Made by a program: the position numbers and the translations under genes. A DNA stretch of 64,000 bases from Actinoalloteichus_B caeruleus (GTDB lineage: Bacteria > Actinomycetota > Actinomycetes > Mycobacteriales > Pseudonocardiaceae), in the NCBI RefSeq assembly GCF_000718005.1, contig NZ_JODV01000006.1, one strand, 5' to 3'. The number at the start of each line of letters is the position of its first letter. Positions within the stretch are counted from its first letter, which is position 1. The notes beneath the pieces are model-generated. The model saw nothing but the letters and a program-made list of their open reading frames with translations. It searched no databases and had not been told where the DNA came from. Positions 24,683-32,987 of the stretch are shown piece after piece.

Positions 24683-25522
24683 TCACACCGTCACCAGCTC
24701 ACGCAGCCGTTCGAACCGGGTCGGTCCGATCCCGTCGACGTCGCGCAGCTGTTCCACGCTGGCGAAACCGCCGTGTTCCGCTCGCCACTCGACGATCCGG
24801 TCCGCCATCACCGGGCCGATGCCCGGGAGCGCGCGCAGCCCCTCCGCATCGGCCGAGTTCAGGTTCACCACGCCGGGTGCTCCGCCGGATCCGTCCTCCG
24901 CCCCGGGCCCCTCCCCACCAGCCACCCCCTCCCTGGCACCCGGCGGGGGCGGCACCCCGACGTGGACCTGCTCACCGTCGGCCAGGCGCCGCGCGAGGTT
25001 GAGCTCGCCGACCTCGGCGGTCGGCACCTGCCCGCCCGCCGCGCGGACCGCGTCCGCCACCCGCGCCCCCGGTGCCAGGGTGACCAGGCCGGGCCGGGAC
25101 ACCAGACCCACGACGCTGACCACCACCTCGGTGGGCGCGGGCGAGGGTGTGTTGGTGGGGGTTGTCGGCGACGGGACGGACTCGGCGACCGCGGCCACCG
25201 GCAGCGGGGGCGCGGGTTCGGCGGGCGGGCGGGACGCCAGCCACCACACGAGCCCCGCGCCGAGGAGCGCGGCCGTTCCCACGGCCAGGGCAGCCGACCG
25301 GCCGGGGTCCAGCCGGACTCCGCGCATCCCGTCGGGCAGCCACCTCCTCGCCCACCCGCCGGCGGTGGTACGCGCGGCGTGGCGAGGCGTCCTCGTGCTC
25401 CGGCAACCGCCGACGCGGGGTTCCTCCGCATCGCCTCCCGTCGTCTCGGCCAGCACCGTCAACCGGTCGCGGGCGGCCACGGCCGGCTCCGCACGCGGGT
25501 CGTAGGCATGGAAGCTCGTCAT
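24683..25522 (-). CDS. ComEA-family helix-hairpin-helix DNA-binding protein
   Basis: 279 residues: a cytoplasmic N-terminus of about 75 residues, a membrane span at about 77-97, a proline/threonine-rich linker, an SLBB-type beta-grasp domain (VVVSVVGLVSRPGLVTLAPG...), and a C-terminal helix-hairpin-helix pair VVNLNSADAEGLRALPGIGP and LRDVDGIGPTRFERL. It would bind incoming double-stranded DNA outside the membrane and hand it to ComEC. The ATG at 25522 gives a sensible N-terminus, MTSFHAYDPRAEP. Confidence 0.9.
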   Translation of the reverse strand: MTSFHAYDPRAEPAVAARDRLTVLAETTGGDAEEPRVGGCRSTRTPRHAARTTAGGWARRWLPDGMRGVRLDPGRSAALAVGTAALLGAGLVWWLASRPPAEPAPPLPVAAVAESVPSPTTPTNTPSPAPTEVVVSVVGLVSRPGLVTLAPGARVADAVRAAGGQVPTAEVGELNLARRLADGEQVHVGVPPPPGAREGVAGGEGPGAEDGSGGAPGVVNLNSADAEGLRALPGIGPVMADRIVEWRAEHGGFASVEQLRDVDGIGPTRFERLRELVTV

Positions 25523-26189
25523 GGCCCAGACGCTAGGGACGACAGCGGTCGCCGCGCGCCTCCCGGCGGCGCCCCTGTGGACAACCCCGGGATGGGGACA
25601 ACTCCGCCCACGAAAGACCGAACAGCGGCCCACCGCACCCGCTCGGTCGGGGGCGGGACGTGTTCGAGTGGACGGCGGACCGGCTGGGACGGCCCCGCCG
25701 CGGAGCCCGGACCCGCCACGAGGCGCACATCAGGGTCCACAACGGATCGGGACCGGGAGGAGCCGCTGGCGCCCGTTCCCGCTCGGGTGCCAGCGGCTCC
25801 TCGTGGCGGGCGGCGAGCGCCTCTCGGGAGCCAGCCGGTGACGTGCGCTGGTGTGCTCCCGCCGATCGCGCCGGCGACAGGGTGCCGTGCCTGGTCGCTG
25901 GCTGGAACGGGGTCTTCGCGCTGGGGTGCGGGGCGTGCTGGTGGGCCTCGCGCCCCGCTGCGCCCTCGCGTGATCCGGTTGGCTGCCGCACGGCTGGTAC
26001 CGCTCCTCGCAGCCTGGCTCGACGAGCCGTGCGGCACGGGCCGTGGTGACGCGTGCCCACCGGGGCAGGGCGGCGCTGCGGCAGCCGGCCTCGGTTCCCC
26101 TGGGACGATCCGCCCGGGCCTCCCGGGCGCGGGGATCCGGGCCCGGCCCGACGGGGAGCGCGCCTACTTCGAGCCGCCCCGCGGCTGGC
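25523..26189. other. Intergenic region with no intact gene, upstream of an MFS remnant
   Basis: About 670 bases between comEA and the recognisable transporter remnant. Open frames are Arg/Pro/Ala-rich and unlike any family. A stem CGCCCGGG / CCCGGGCG with a three-base loop lies at 26111-26129. The stretch may hold the eroded 5' part of the transporter gene, but no segment can be assigned. Confidence 0.45.
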
Positions 26190-26582
26190 GGTCCTCGGTG
26201 GGCAATGCCGTGGCGTTGAGCCTCGTCGCGGTCCTGGTCGCCACCGGTGCGCCCCTCTGGCCATTCGGGATCGCCGTGGCCGCGTGGTCGGTGTTCGCCT
26301 GGGCACTCAACCCACCCATGCAGGCCAGCACCATCGCCGCCGCGCCAGGGGCCGCGATGACGGCGGTCTCGCTGAACATCTCCGGTCTCTACCTCGGCGC
26401 CGCCGTCGGCCGGAGCTGTCGGCGGTCTCGTCCTCGACCGGCTGGGTCCACCCGCGATCCCCGTCGTCGGGGCGATCGCGCTGGTGGGCGCCTGGGTGAT
26501 CGCGGCCCCGGCGATCAGGGACGGCCGGACTCCGGCGCCGTGCGCCGAGGCCCCCGACGTCACCACCCGGCCGAAGCCGTGA
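26190..26582 (+). pseudogene. MFS transporter, C-terminal remnant with frameshift
   Basis: One frame reads VGNAVALSLVAVLVATGAPLW and then WALNPPMQASTIAAAP, SLNISGLYLGAAVG, the last three helices of a drug-efflux-type MFS permease. The frame is then lost, and GGLVLDRLGPPAIPVVGAIA continues in another frame to the TGA at 26580-26582. Comparison of the expected GAAVG-x-AVGG with the DNA shows one extra base near 26411-26414. The N-terminal nine helices are absent, so the gene is truncated as well as frameshifted. Confidence 0.75.
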
Positions 26583-26619
26583 AGCGCACCCGAGCGGACC
26601 GGTCAGGCGACGCCGACGC

Positions 26620-27480
26620 TCAGGCCCCGGCGGGCAGCCCTCCCGGTAGGACAACCGCTCCCAGCGCGCCGGGGCCGGTGTGCGCCCCCAGCGCGGCACC
26701 GAGCTCGGACACCAGGCAACCGTCGCACCCCGGTACGCGTTCCTCGATCAGACCTGCCAGCTCCACCGCCCGCTCCGGAGCGTCCAGGTGGTGGACGGCC
26801 ACCGCGACCGGTCCGGAGCCGGAACTCCGCGCGACCAGCTCGACAAGCCGGGTCATCGCCCGTCGGGTGGTGCGCACCTTCTCCAACGGGACGATCCGCC
26901 CGTCGTCGACGTGCAGCAACGGCCGGATCGCCAGGGCCGTGCCCAGGAGCGCGGACGCGGAGCCGAGGCGGCCGCCACGCCGCAGGTGTTCCAGGGTGTC
27001 GAGGCAGAAGACGGTGCGGGTCCGGGCCGTCGTCGTCTCCGCCACCGAGGCGACCTCGTCCAGGTCAGCGCCCCGGGACGACGCGGCGGCCGCGGCGAGC
27101 ACCCCGAAGCCCATGCCCATCGCCGTGGACCGGGAGTCCACCACCCGGATGCGGTCGGGCGCGACCTCCTCGGCGGCGCTCCTGGCCGCCTCCCACGTAC
27201 CCGAGAGCTCACGGGAGAGCTGGATCGACAGCACCGAGGACGCCCCACCGTCCAGCAGGGAACGGAACGTCGAGGCGAACTCGGCCGGGGACGGTCGGGA
27301 CGTGGTCACCCGGCGGTGGTGCCGCAGCGCGTCGGCCACCCCCGGGCCGTCCGAGCCCTCCCCGTCCAGCGTCCCCACTCCGTCCACCACCACGTGCAGC
27401 GGGACGCGGTGGATGCCGTGGCGCTCCGCCGCGCCCTCCGGCAGGTAGGCGGTGGAGTCCGTGACGATCGCGACGGGCAT
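26620..27480 (-). CDS. DegV family fatty-acid-binding protein
   Basis: 286 residues with the DegV start VAIVTDSTAYLP, the segment TTSRPSPAEFASTF, SVLSIQLSRELSGTWEAA and DTLEHLRRGGRLG that line the acyl-chain pocket. DegV proteins bind fatty acids for the FakA kinase or act as carriers; no fakA lies nearby. Position between comEA and the phosphatase/rsfS/nadD genes is the standard actinobacterial order. Confidence 0.92.
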   Translation of the reverse strand: MPVAIVTDSTAYLPEGAAERHGIHRVPLHVVVDGVGTLDGEGSDGPGVADALRHHRRVTTSRPSPAEFASTFRSLLDGGASSVLSIQLSRELSGTWEAARSAAEEVAPDRIRVVDSRSTAMGMGFGVLAAAAASSRGADLDEVASVAETTTARTRTVFCLDTLEHLRRGGRLGSASALLGTALAIRPLLHVDDGRIVPLEKVRTTRRAMTRLVELVARSSGSGPVAVAVHHLDAPERAVELAGLIEERVPGCDGCLVSELGAALGAHTGPGALGAVVLPGGLPAGA

Positions 27481-27543
27481 GGCACACCACCCTACGGGCC
27501 GGCGAGGGCGGCGCCCACCGAACCCGGCTGGCCCCCCCCGGGT

Positions 27544-28173
27544 TCAGGTGGGTCCGGCGTTGTAGGCGCGAAGACGCCACCCCGTGGTGGTGGAGCGCTC
27601 CAAGACCACCCAGTTGCAGTTCGAGACCGCGGCCAACGACCCCCACTGCTCGAGGGGCAGACCGAGCAGCCGCGCCGTCAGCCCGACGATGAGACCGCCG
27701 TGCGCGCAGAACAGCGCGGTCGCGGGCTCGGGGCCGCCGCCACCCAGTTCGCGGTCGACCTCGTCGACCACCTGGGAGGCCCGGACGGCGACCTCGACCC
27801 TGCTCTCCCCGCCGGGAGGCGCGACCGTGGAGACCGCCCGCCACTCCCGCAGCGCTCCCGGCCAACCCGCTTCCACCTCGTCGTGGGTCAGACCCTGCCA
27901 CTGCCCGCAGTGGGTCTCCCGCAACCGCTTGTCCAACCGCGACTCGACGCCCGTGACGGCGCTGAACGCCGAGGCCGTCGCGCTGGCCCTCCGCAGATCG
28001 GAGGAGACGAACACCGCGGGCGCGAACTCCGCCAGGACGGGCGCGGCGCGGCGTGCCTGTTCCCGGCCGGTGGGGGTCAGCTCGATGTCGAGCTGACCCT
28101 GGAACCGGTGGGCGACGTTGTAGGAAGTCTGCCCGTGTCTCCACAGGACGAGTCGCCCCAGGCCGGCGCTCAT
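27544..28173 (-). CDS. Histidine phosphatase (phosphoglycerate mutase-like) family protein
   Basis: 209 residues. The phosphohistidine motif is LWRHGQTSYN with His13, followed by SSDLRRASATA, RLRETHCGQWQG and the second catalytic histidine in FCAHGGLIVG. The ATG overlaps the rsfS stop (ATGA), so the two are coupled. Members next to rsfS/nadD in actinobacteria have been linked to glucosyl-3-phosphoglycerate or other sugar phosphates; the substrate here is undetermined. Confidence 0.88.
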   Translation of the reverse strand: MSAGLGRLVLWRHGQTSYNVAHRFQGQLDIELTPTGREQARRAAPVLAEFAPAVFVSSDLRRASATASAFSAVTGVESRLDKRLRETHCGQWQGLTHDEVEAGWPGALREWRAVSTVAPPGGESRVEVAVRASQVVDEVDRELGGGGPEPATALFCAHGGLIVGLTARLLGLPLEQWGSLAAVSNCNWVVLERSTTTGWRLRAYNAGPT

Positions 28174-28571
28174 GCCGGCTCGCTCCCGGTCGTCTGCTCC
28201 GGCTCGCCGCCGGCCGGGTCGTGGAAGGGCACCCGGGGGCAGTCCTTCCACAGTCGTTCGAGGGCGTAGAACGCCCGTTCCTCGGAGTGCTGCACGTGGA
28301 CGACCACGTCCACGAAGTCCAGCAGCACCCACCTGCCCTCCCGGGCGCCCTCCCGCCGCACCGGCTTCACGCCGTGCTCGCGCAGCTTCTCCTCGACGTT
28401 GTCGACGATCGCCTCGACCTGGCGTTCGTTCGGAGCCGAGGCGATCACGAAGCAGTCGGTGATGACGAGCTGCTCGGACACGTCGAGCACGACGACGTCG
28501 TTCGCCTTCTTGTCGGCGGCCGCGTGCGCGGCGAGCAGCGCCAGTTCGCGGGCCTCGTCGGTTGCTACCAC
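28170..28571 (-). CDS. rsfS: Ribosome silencing factor RsfS
   Basis: 133 residues of the DUF143/Iojap family: ANDVVVLDVSEQLVITDCFVIASAPNERQ (read in two parts) and WVLLDFVDVVVHVQ are diagnostic. It binds ribosomal protein L14 and blocks subunit joining when nutrients are short. GTG start with GGAGAAAC upstream. An acidic tail ending EPEQTTGSEPA extends past the fold. Coupled to the downstream phosphatase gene. Confidence 0.94.
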   Translation of the reverse strand: MVATDEARELALLAAHAAADKKANDVVVLDVSEQLVITDCFVIASAPNERQVEAIVDNVEEKLREHGVKPVRREGAREGRWVLLDFVDVVVHVQHSEERAFYALERLWKDCPRVPFHDPAGGEPEQTTGSEPA

Positions 28572-28678
28572 GTTTCTCCTTCCGGCGCGGGCGGGACGCG
28601 TCCACGCGACTCCCGGAGCCTACCGGCCGACGTGGGAGGCACCCGACGGCATTTCCCCACCGCCCGCTGACGCGTCCG

Positions 28679-29329
28679 CTACGGCCCGGGTCGGGCGGTA
28701 TCGGCGCCCCGCCGGTAGAGGCCCCGCTTGGAGATGTACTGCACCACCCCGTCCGGCACCAGGTACCAGACGGGGAGCCCGGCGGCGACCCGGTCGCGGC
28801 AGCCGGTGGAGGAGATCGACATCGCCGGCACCTCCACCAGCGTGACCGAGCCCCTGGGCAGGTGGTGGTCGGCCAGCCGGTAGCCGGGTCGGGTGACGCC
28901 GACGAAGTGCGCCAGCTCGAACAGCTCGTCGACGCGGTGCCAGGACAGGATCTGTTCGAGGGCGTCGGCGCCCGTGATGAAGAACAGCTCGTCCTCGGGA
29001 TACGCCCGGTGCAGGTCACCCAGGGTGTCGGCCGTGTAGGTGGGGCCACGCCGGTCGATGTCCACCCGGCTCACGGAGAACCGAGGGTTGGAGGCGGTCG
29101 CGATCACGGTCATCAGGTAGCGGTCCTCGGCCGGGCTGACCTCCGCGTCGGACTTCTGCCACGGCTGCCCGGTCGGGACGAACACCACCTCGTCGAGGTC
29201 GAACCGCGCCCCGACCTCGCTGGCGGCGACGAGGTGACCGTGGTGCACCGGGTCGAACGTGCCGCCCATGACACCGACCCTGCGCCCCCGGCCGCGCCGA
29301 CCGGGATCGTGGACATTGCCTTCGGCCAT
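28679..29329 (-). CDS. nadD: Nicotinate-nucleotide adenylyltransferase
   Basis: Converts nicotinate mononucleotide and ATP to nicotinate adenine dinucleotide in NAD synthesis. 216 residues. The nucleotidyltransferase motif GGTFDPVHHGH is at residues 22-32 and the ISSTGCRDRVAAG segment provides the second ATP-binding signature. The first 16 residues are a basic extension. It precedes rsfS by 107 bases, the usual order. Confidence 0.94.
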   Translation of the reverse strand: MAEGNVHDPGRRGRGRRVGVMGGTFDPVHHGHLVAASEVGARFDLDEVVFVPTGQPWQKSDAEVSPAEDRYLMTVIATASNPRFSVSRVDIDRRGPTYTADTLGDLHRAYPEDELFFITGADALEQILSWHRVDELFELAHFVGVTRPGYRLADHHLPRGSVTLVEVPAMSISSTGCRDRVAAGLPVWYLVPDGVVQYISKRGLYRRGADTARPGP

Positions 29330-29405
29330 GAACGGCGAGCCTACCGCCGTCGTGCGGTGTTCTCGCCGACCACAGCGGTGTCGAACACCACAGCCCCGGC
29401 GCCGG

Positions 29406-30731
29406 TCAGGACGCCGGGCGGGTGTGGCCGTCCCCCCAGACGACCCACTTCGTCGACGTCAGCTCGGACAGGCCCATCGGCCCCCGCGCGTGCAGCTTCT
29501 GGGTGGAGATCCCGATCTCCGCTCCCATGCCGTACTCCCCGCCGTCGGTGAAGGCGGTGGACGCGTTGACCACGACCGCCGCCGCGTCGACCCGGGTCAC
29601 GAAGTCCCGGGCCGCCCGCACGTCGTCGGTGACGATGGCCTCGGTGTGGCCGGTACCGTGCCGGGCGACGTGCCGGACCGCCTCGTCCAGGGAGCCGACC
29701 ACCCGCACGGCGAGGTCGAGGGAGAGGTACTCGGTGTCCCAGTCCTCGTCGGTGGCCGCCACGGCGTCGGGCACCAGGGCCCGGGTCGACTCGTCCGCGT
29801 GCAGGGTCACACCGGCCTGGCGGAGCGCGACGGCGACGGCGGGCAGGAAGCGGTCAGCGATCCCCTGGTGGACCAGCAGGGTTTCGGCGGCGTTGCAGAC
29901 GCTGGGTCGGCGTGCCTTCGAGTTCAACACGATCGGGATGGCCTGGTCCACGTCAGCGGCGGCGTCGACGTAGACATGGCAGTTGCCCACCCCCGTCTCG
30001 AGGGTGGGCACGGTGGCCTGCTCGACCACGGCGGAGATGAGCCCGGCCCCGCCCCGGGGGATCACGACGTCCACCAGGCCCCGGGCGGTGATCAGGTGCC
30101 GCACGGTGGCCCGGTCGTGGCAGGGCAGCAGCTGGACCGCGTCGGCGGGCAGGTCCAACTCCTCCAACACGTCCCGCAGCACCGCGACGAGGGCGCGGTT
30201 GGAGTTCTCCGCCGAGGAGGAGCCCCGGAGCAGCACCACGTTCCCGGACTTCAGGGCCAACCCGGAGGCGTCAACCGTGACGTTCGGACGCCCCTCGTAG
30301 ACCATCCCGACCACGCCGAGCGGAACCCGGACCTGCCGCAGTTCGAGGCCGTTCGGCAACGTGCGCCCCCGCAGCACCTCACCGACGGGGTCGGGGAGGG
30401 CCGCCACCGTCCGCAGGCCCTCGGCGATGTCCCGAACCCGCTGGTCGGTGAGGACGAGCCGGTCGATGATCCCCGCCGGCAGGCCCGCCTGGGTGCCCAG
30501 TTCGACGTCCTCGGCGTTGGCGGCCAGCAGGGTCGGCGACGCCGCGACCAGCCGATCGGCCATCGTGAGCAGCAACTCGTCCTTGCGGGACTGGGGCAGC
30601 GGACCGAAGGTGGTGGCGGCGGTCCGGGCCCGCCGGGCGGCGTCCAGGACGCGCCCACGCAGGTCCTCGGAGTCGTGCGAACCGGTTCCGACCTGGTCGA
30701 ACGTGGTGGTCACCACACCTAGGGTAGTCAT
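29406..30731 (-). CDS. proA: Gamma-glutamyl phosphate reductase
   Basis: Second step of proline synthesis: NADPH-dependent reduction of glutamyl 5-phosphate to the semialdehyde. About 441 residues, aldehyde-dehydrogenase fold. LPNGLELRQVRVPLGVVGMVYEGRPN (two adjoining motifs) and the catalytic cysteine in SVCNAAETLLVHQG are seen, as is TGTHTEA-like GTGHTEAIVTDD. The start is uncertain among ATG 30752, ATG 30731 and a GTG near 30713. Its partner proB lies about 4.3 kb away with a helicase gene and a zinc-ribbon gene between. Confidence 0.93.
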   Translation of the reverse strand: MTTLGVVTTTFDQVGTGSHDSEDLRGRVLDAARRARTAATTFGPLPQSRKDELLLTMADRLVAASPTLLAANAEDVELGTQAGLPAGIIDRLVLTDQRVRDIAEGLRTVAALPDPVGEVLRGRTLPNGLELRQVRVPLGVVGMVYEGRPNVTVDASGLALKSGNVVLLRGSSSAENSNRALVAVLRDVLEELDLPADAVQLLPCHDRATVRHLITARGLVDVVIPRGGAGLISAVVEQATVPTLETGVGNCHVYVDAAADVDQAIPIVLNSKARRPSVCNAAETLLVHQGIADRFLPAVAVALRQAGVTLHADESTRALVPDAVAATDEDWDTEYLSLDLAVRVVGSLDEAVRHVARHGTGHTEAIVTDDVRAARDFVTRVDAAAVVVNASTAFTDGGEYGMGAEIGISTQKLHARGPMGLSELTSTKWVVWGDGHTRPAS

Positions 30732-30855
30732 CTCGCGGTCCGGGGTCCCCACCGCACCCGCCCGACCACCGCGGGAGAGGACACTGGGTCACCGGTCCGG
30801 TCACGACGGCCGGTCCTCGTCCGGTGAGGGAACGTCAGGCACGGAAGAGGTGGAC

Positions 30856-32973
30856 GTGGACGACGAGGTGTTGCGGGAGATCGCCGAGGACCGGCTGAGG
30901 AGCCTGGCCGGCCCCGGGGCGCGGCTGCGGGAGGACCAGTGGCGGGCCATCAGGTCGCTGGTGGTCGACCGGCACCGGGTCCTGGTCGTGCAACGCACGG
31001 GTTGGGGCAAGTCCGCCGTGTACTTCCTGGCCACGGCGCTGTTGCGGGAGCTGGGCGAGGGACCCACCGTCATCATCTCCCCGCTCCTCGCGTTGATGCG
31101 CAACCAGCTGGCGGCGGCGGAGGGCGCCGGTGTCCGGGCCGCGACGATCAACTCGGCCAACACCACGGAGTGGGAGGACATCCAGGAGTCGGTCGCCGTC
31201 GGGGAGGTCGACCTCCTCCTGGTCAGCCCGGAGCGGCTGAACAACCCGGACTTCCGGGACACCGTCCTGCCCTCGCTCGCGGAGAACGCGGGGCTGCTCG
31301 TGGTGGACGAGGCGCACTGCGTCTCCGACTGGGGCCACGACTTCCGTCCCGACTACCGGCGGCTCCGCTCCCTCCTGGAGGGGCTGGACCCGGACGTCCC
31401 GGTCCTGGCGACGACGGCGACGGCCAACGACCGGGTCGTGCGGGACGTGGCCGACCAGTTGGGCGTCGGCGCGGACACCGGCCGGGAGCGGACCCTGGTG
31501 CTGCGCGGACCGCTGGACCGGGAGAGCCTGCGGCTGTCCGTGCTCCGCCTGCCCGACGCCGAGACGCGGCTGGGGTGGCTGGCCGAGAACCTGGGCCGCC
31601 TCCCCGGCTCGGGCATCATCTACACCCTGACGGTGTCGGCCGCCGAGGATGTCGCCACGTTCCTGCGGGAGCGGGGTTTCCCCGCCAGCGCCTACTCGGG
31701 ACGCACCGACCCCGAGGACCGGCAACGCGCCGAGGCCGACCTGCTGGCCAACCGGGTGAAGGCGCTGGTGGCGACCTCCGCGCTCGGCATGGGCTTCGAC
31801 AAACCCGACCTGGGTTTCGTCATCCACCTGGGCGCTCCCGCCTCCCCCATCGCCTACTACCAGCAGGTCGGGCGCGCCGGGCGAGGTGTCGAACGCGCCG
31901 AGGTGCTGCTCCTGCCCCAGCGTGAGGACGCCGACATCTGGCGGTACTTCGCCTCCCTCGCGTTCCCCCCGGAACCCGTGGTCCGGCACCTGTTGTCCGT
32001 CCTCGCCGAGGCGGACGGCCCGGTGTCCACCACGGCGTTGGAGCCCCGGGTGGACCTCAACCGCGGCCGCCTGGAAGTGGTCCTCAAGGTCCTCGATGTC
32101 GACGGGGCGGTCCGGCGGGTGCGGGGTGGCTGGGAGTCCACCGGCCGGGAGTGGACCTACGACGCCGACCGCTACGGCCGGATCGCCGAGGCTCGCCGCT
32201 CCGAGCAGAGCGCCATGCTGGACTACCTCGCCCACGACGGCTGCCGGATGGAGTTCCTGCGCCGCCAGCTCGACGACCCGGACGCGGCTCCGTGCGGCCG
32301 GTGCGACAACTGCACCGGGCGACGGTGGTCGGCCGGCGTCTCGGAGGGCGAGCGGGCCGCCGCGCGGTCGCGGCTCCACACCCCCGGCGTCAGTGTCCAG
32401 CCACGACGCCAGTGGCCCACCGGGATGGGCACGCTCGGCGTCCGCGTCAGCGGCCGCATCGCCGAGGACGAACGCACCGAGCCCGGCCGCGCACTCGGCC
32501 GGCTCACCGACGTCGGATGGGGCAGCCGGCTCCGGGGCCTGCTCCGCGAGGGTGAACCGGCGCCGACCGAGCTGCCCGAGGACGTCGTGCGGGGGTGCGT
32601 CGAGGTGTTGGCGAGCTGGGGGTGGGCGACCCGCCCGGTCGGCGTCGTCGCCGTGGGGTCGTCCCGCGCCGACTCCCTGAGCCGGGCGACGGCCGAACGC
32701 ATCGCCACCATCGGGCGGCTCCCACTCCTCGGCGAGGTGACCATGACCCGACAGGTGGCGCGCCGCGCCAACAGCGCGCAACGGCTGGCCAGCCTGTGGG
32801 AGGCCTTCGCGCTGGACGACGGGCTCGCCCAGCGGGTGGCCGAGGCGGGTGGACCGCTGCTGCTGGTCGACGACCGGGTGGACACCGGCTGGACGTTCGC
32901 GGTCGTCGGCAGGCTGCTGCGCCGCGCCGGGGCTCCCCAGGTGCTGCCGTTCGCGCTGGCCGCCACCAGCTGA
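30856..32973 (+). CDS. RecQ family ATP-dependent DNA helicase
   Basis: A 705-residue superfamily-2 3'-5' helicase. Walker A QRTGWGKS (46-53), VVDEAHCVSDWGHDFRPDY (motif II with DEAH), ATTATAN (motif III), ALGMGFDKPD and YYQQVGRAGRG (motifs V/VI) are present. A RecQ-type zinc site follows: Cys-17-Cys-2-Cys-2-Cys in CRMEFLRRQL...PCGRCDNC. The last 200 residues form a further domain ending LLLVDDRVDTGWTFAVVGRLLRRAG, resembling a phosphoribosyltransferase nucleotide loop. The GTG at 30856 follows GGAAGAGG. It stands alone on the plus strand between proA and proB. Confidence 0.9.
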   Translation: MDDEVLREIAEDRLRSLAGPGARLREDQWRAIRSLVVDRHRVLVVQRTGWGKSAVYFLATALLRELGEGPTVIISPLLALMRNQLAAAEGAGVRAATINSANTTEWEDIQESVAVGEVDLLLVSPERLNNPDFRDTVLPSLAENAGLLVVDEAHCVSDWGHDFRPDYRRLRSLLEGLDPDVPVLATTATANDRVVRDVADQLGVGADTGRERTLVLRGPLDRESLRLSVLRLPDAETRLGWLAENLGRLPGSGIIYTLTVSAAEDVATFLRERGFPASAYSGRTDPEDRQRAEADLLANRVKALVATSALGMGFDKPDLGFVIHLGAPASPIAYYQQVGRAGRGVERAEVLLLPQREDADIWRYFASLAFPPEPVVRHLLSVLAEADGPVSTTALEPRVDLNRGRLEVVLKVLDVDGAVRRVRGGWESTGREWTYDADRYGRIAEARRSEQSAMLDYLAHDGCRMEFLRRQLDDPDAAPCGRCDNCTGRRWSAGVSEGERAAARSRLHTPGVSVQPRRQWPTGMGTLGVRVSGRIAEDERTEPGRALGRLTDVGWGSRLRGLLREGEPAPTELPEDVVRGCVEVLASWGWATRPVGVVAVGSSRADSLSRATAERIATIGRLPLLGEVTMTRQVARRANSAQRLASLWEAFALDDGLAQRVAEAGGPLLLVDDRVDTGWTFAVVGRLLRRAGAPQVLPFALAATS

Positions 32974-32987
32974 GGCCACCGGGGGAT

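Noticed and set aside
22388..27448. A 1686-codon plus-strand open frame across comEC, comEA and degV
   Set aside because: It is the antisense shadow of those genes; only the short MFS remnant inside it reads as protein.
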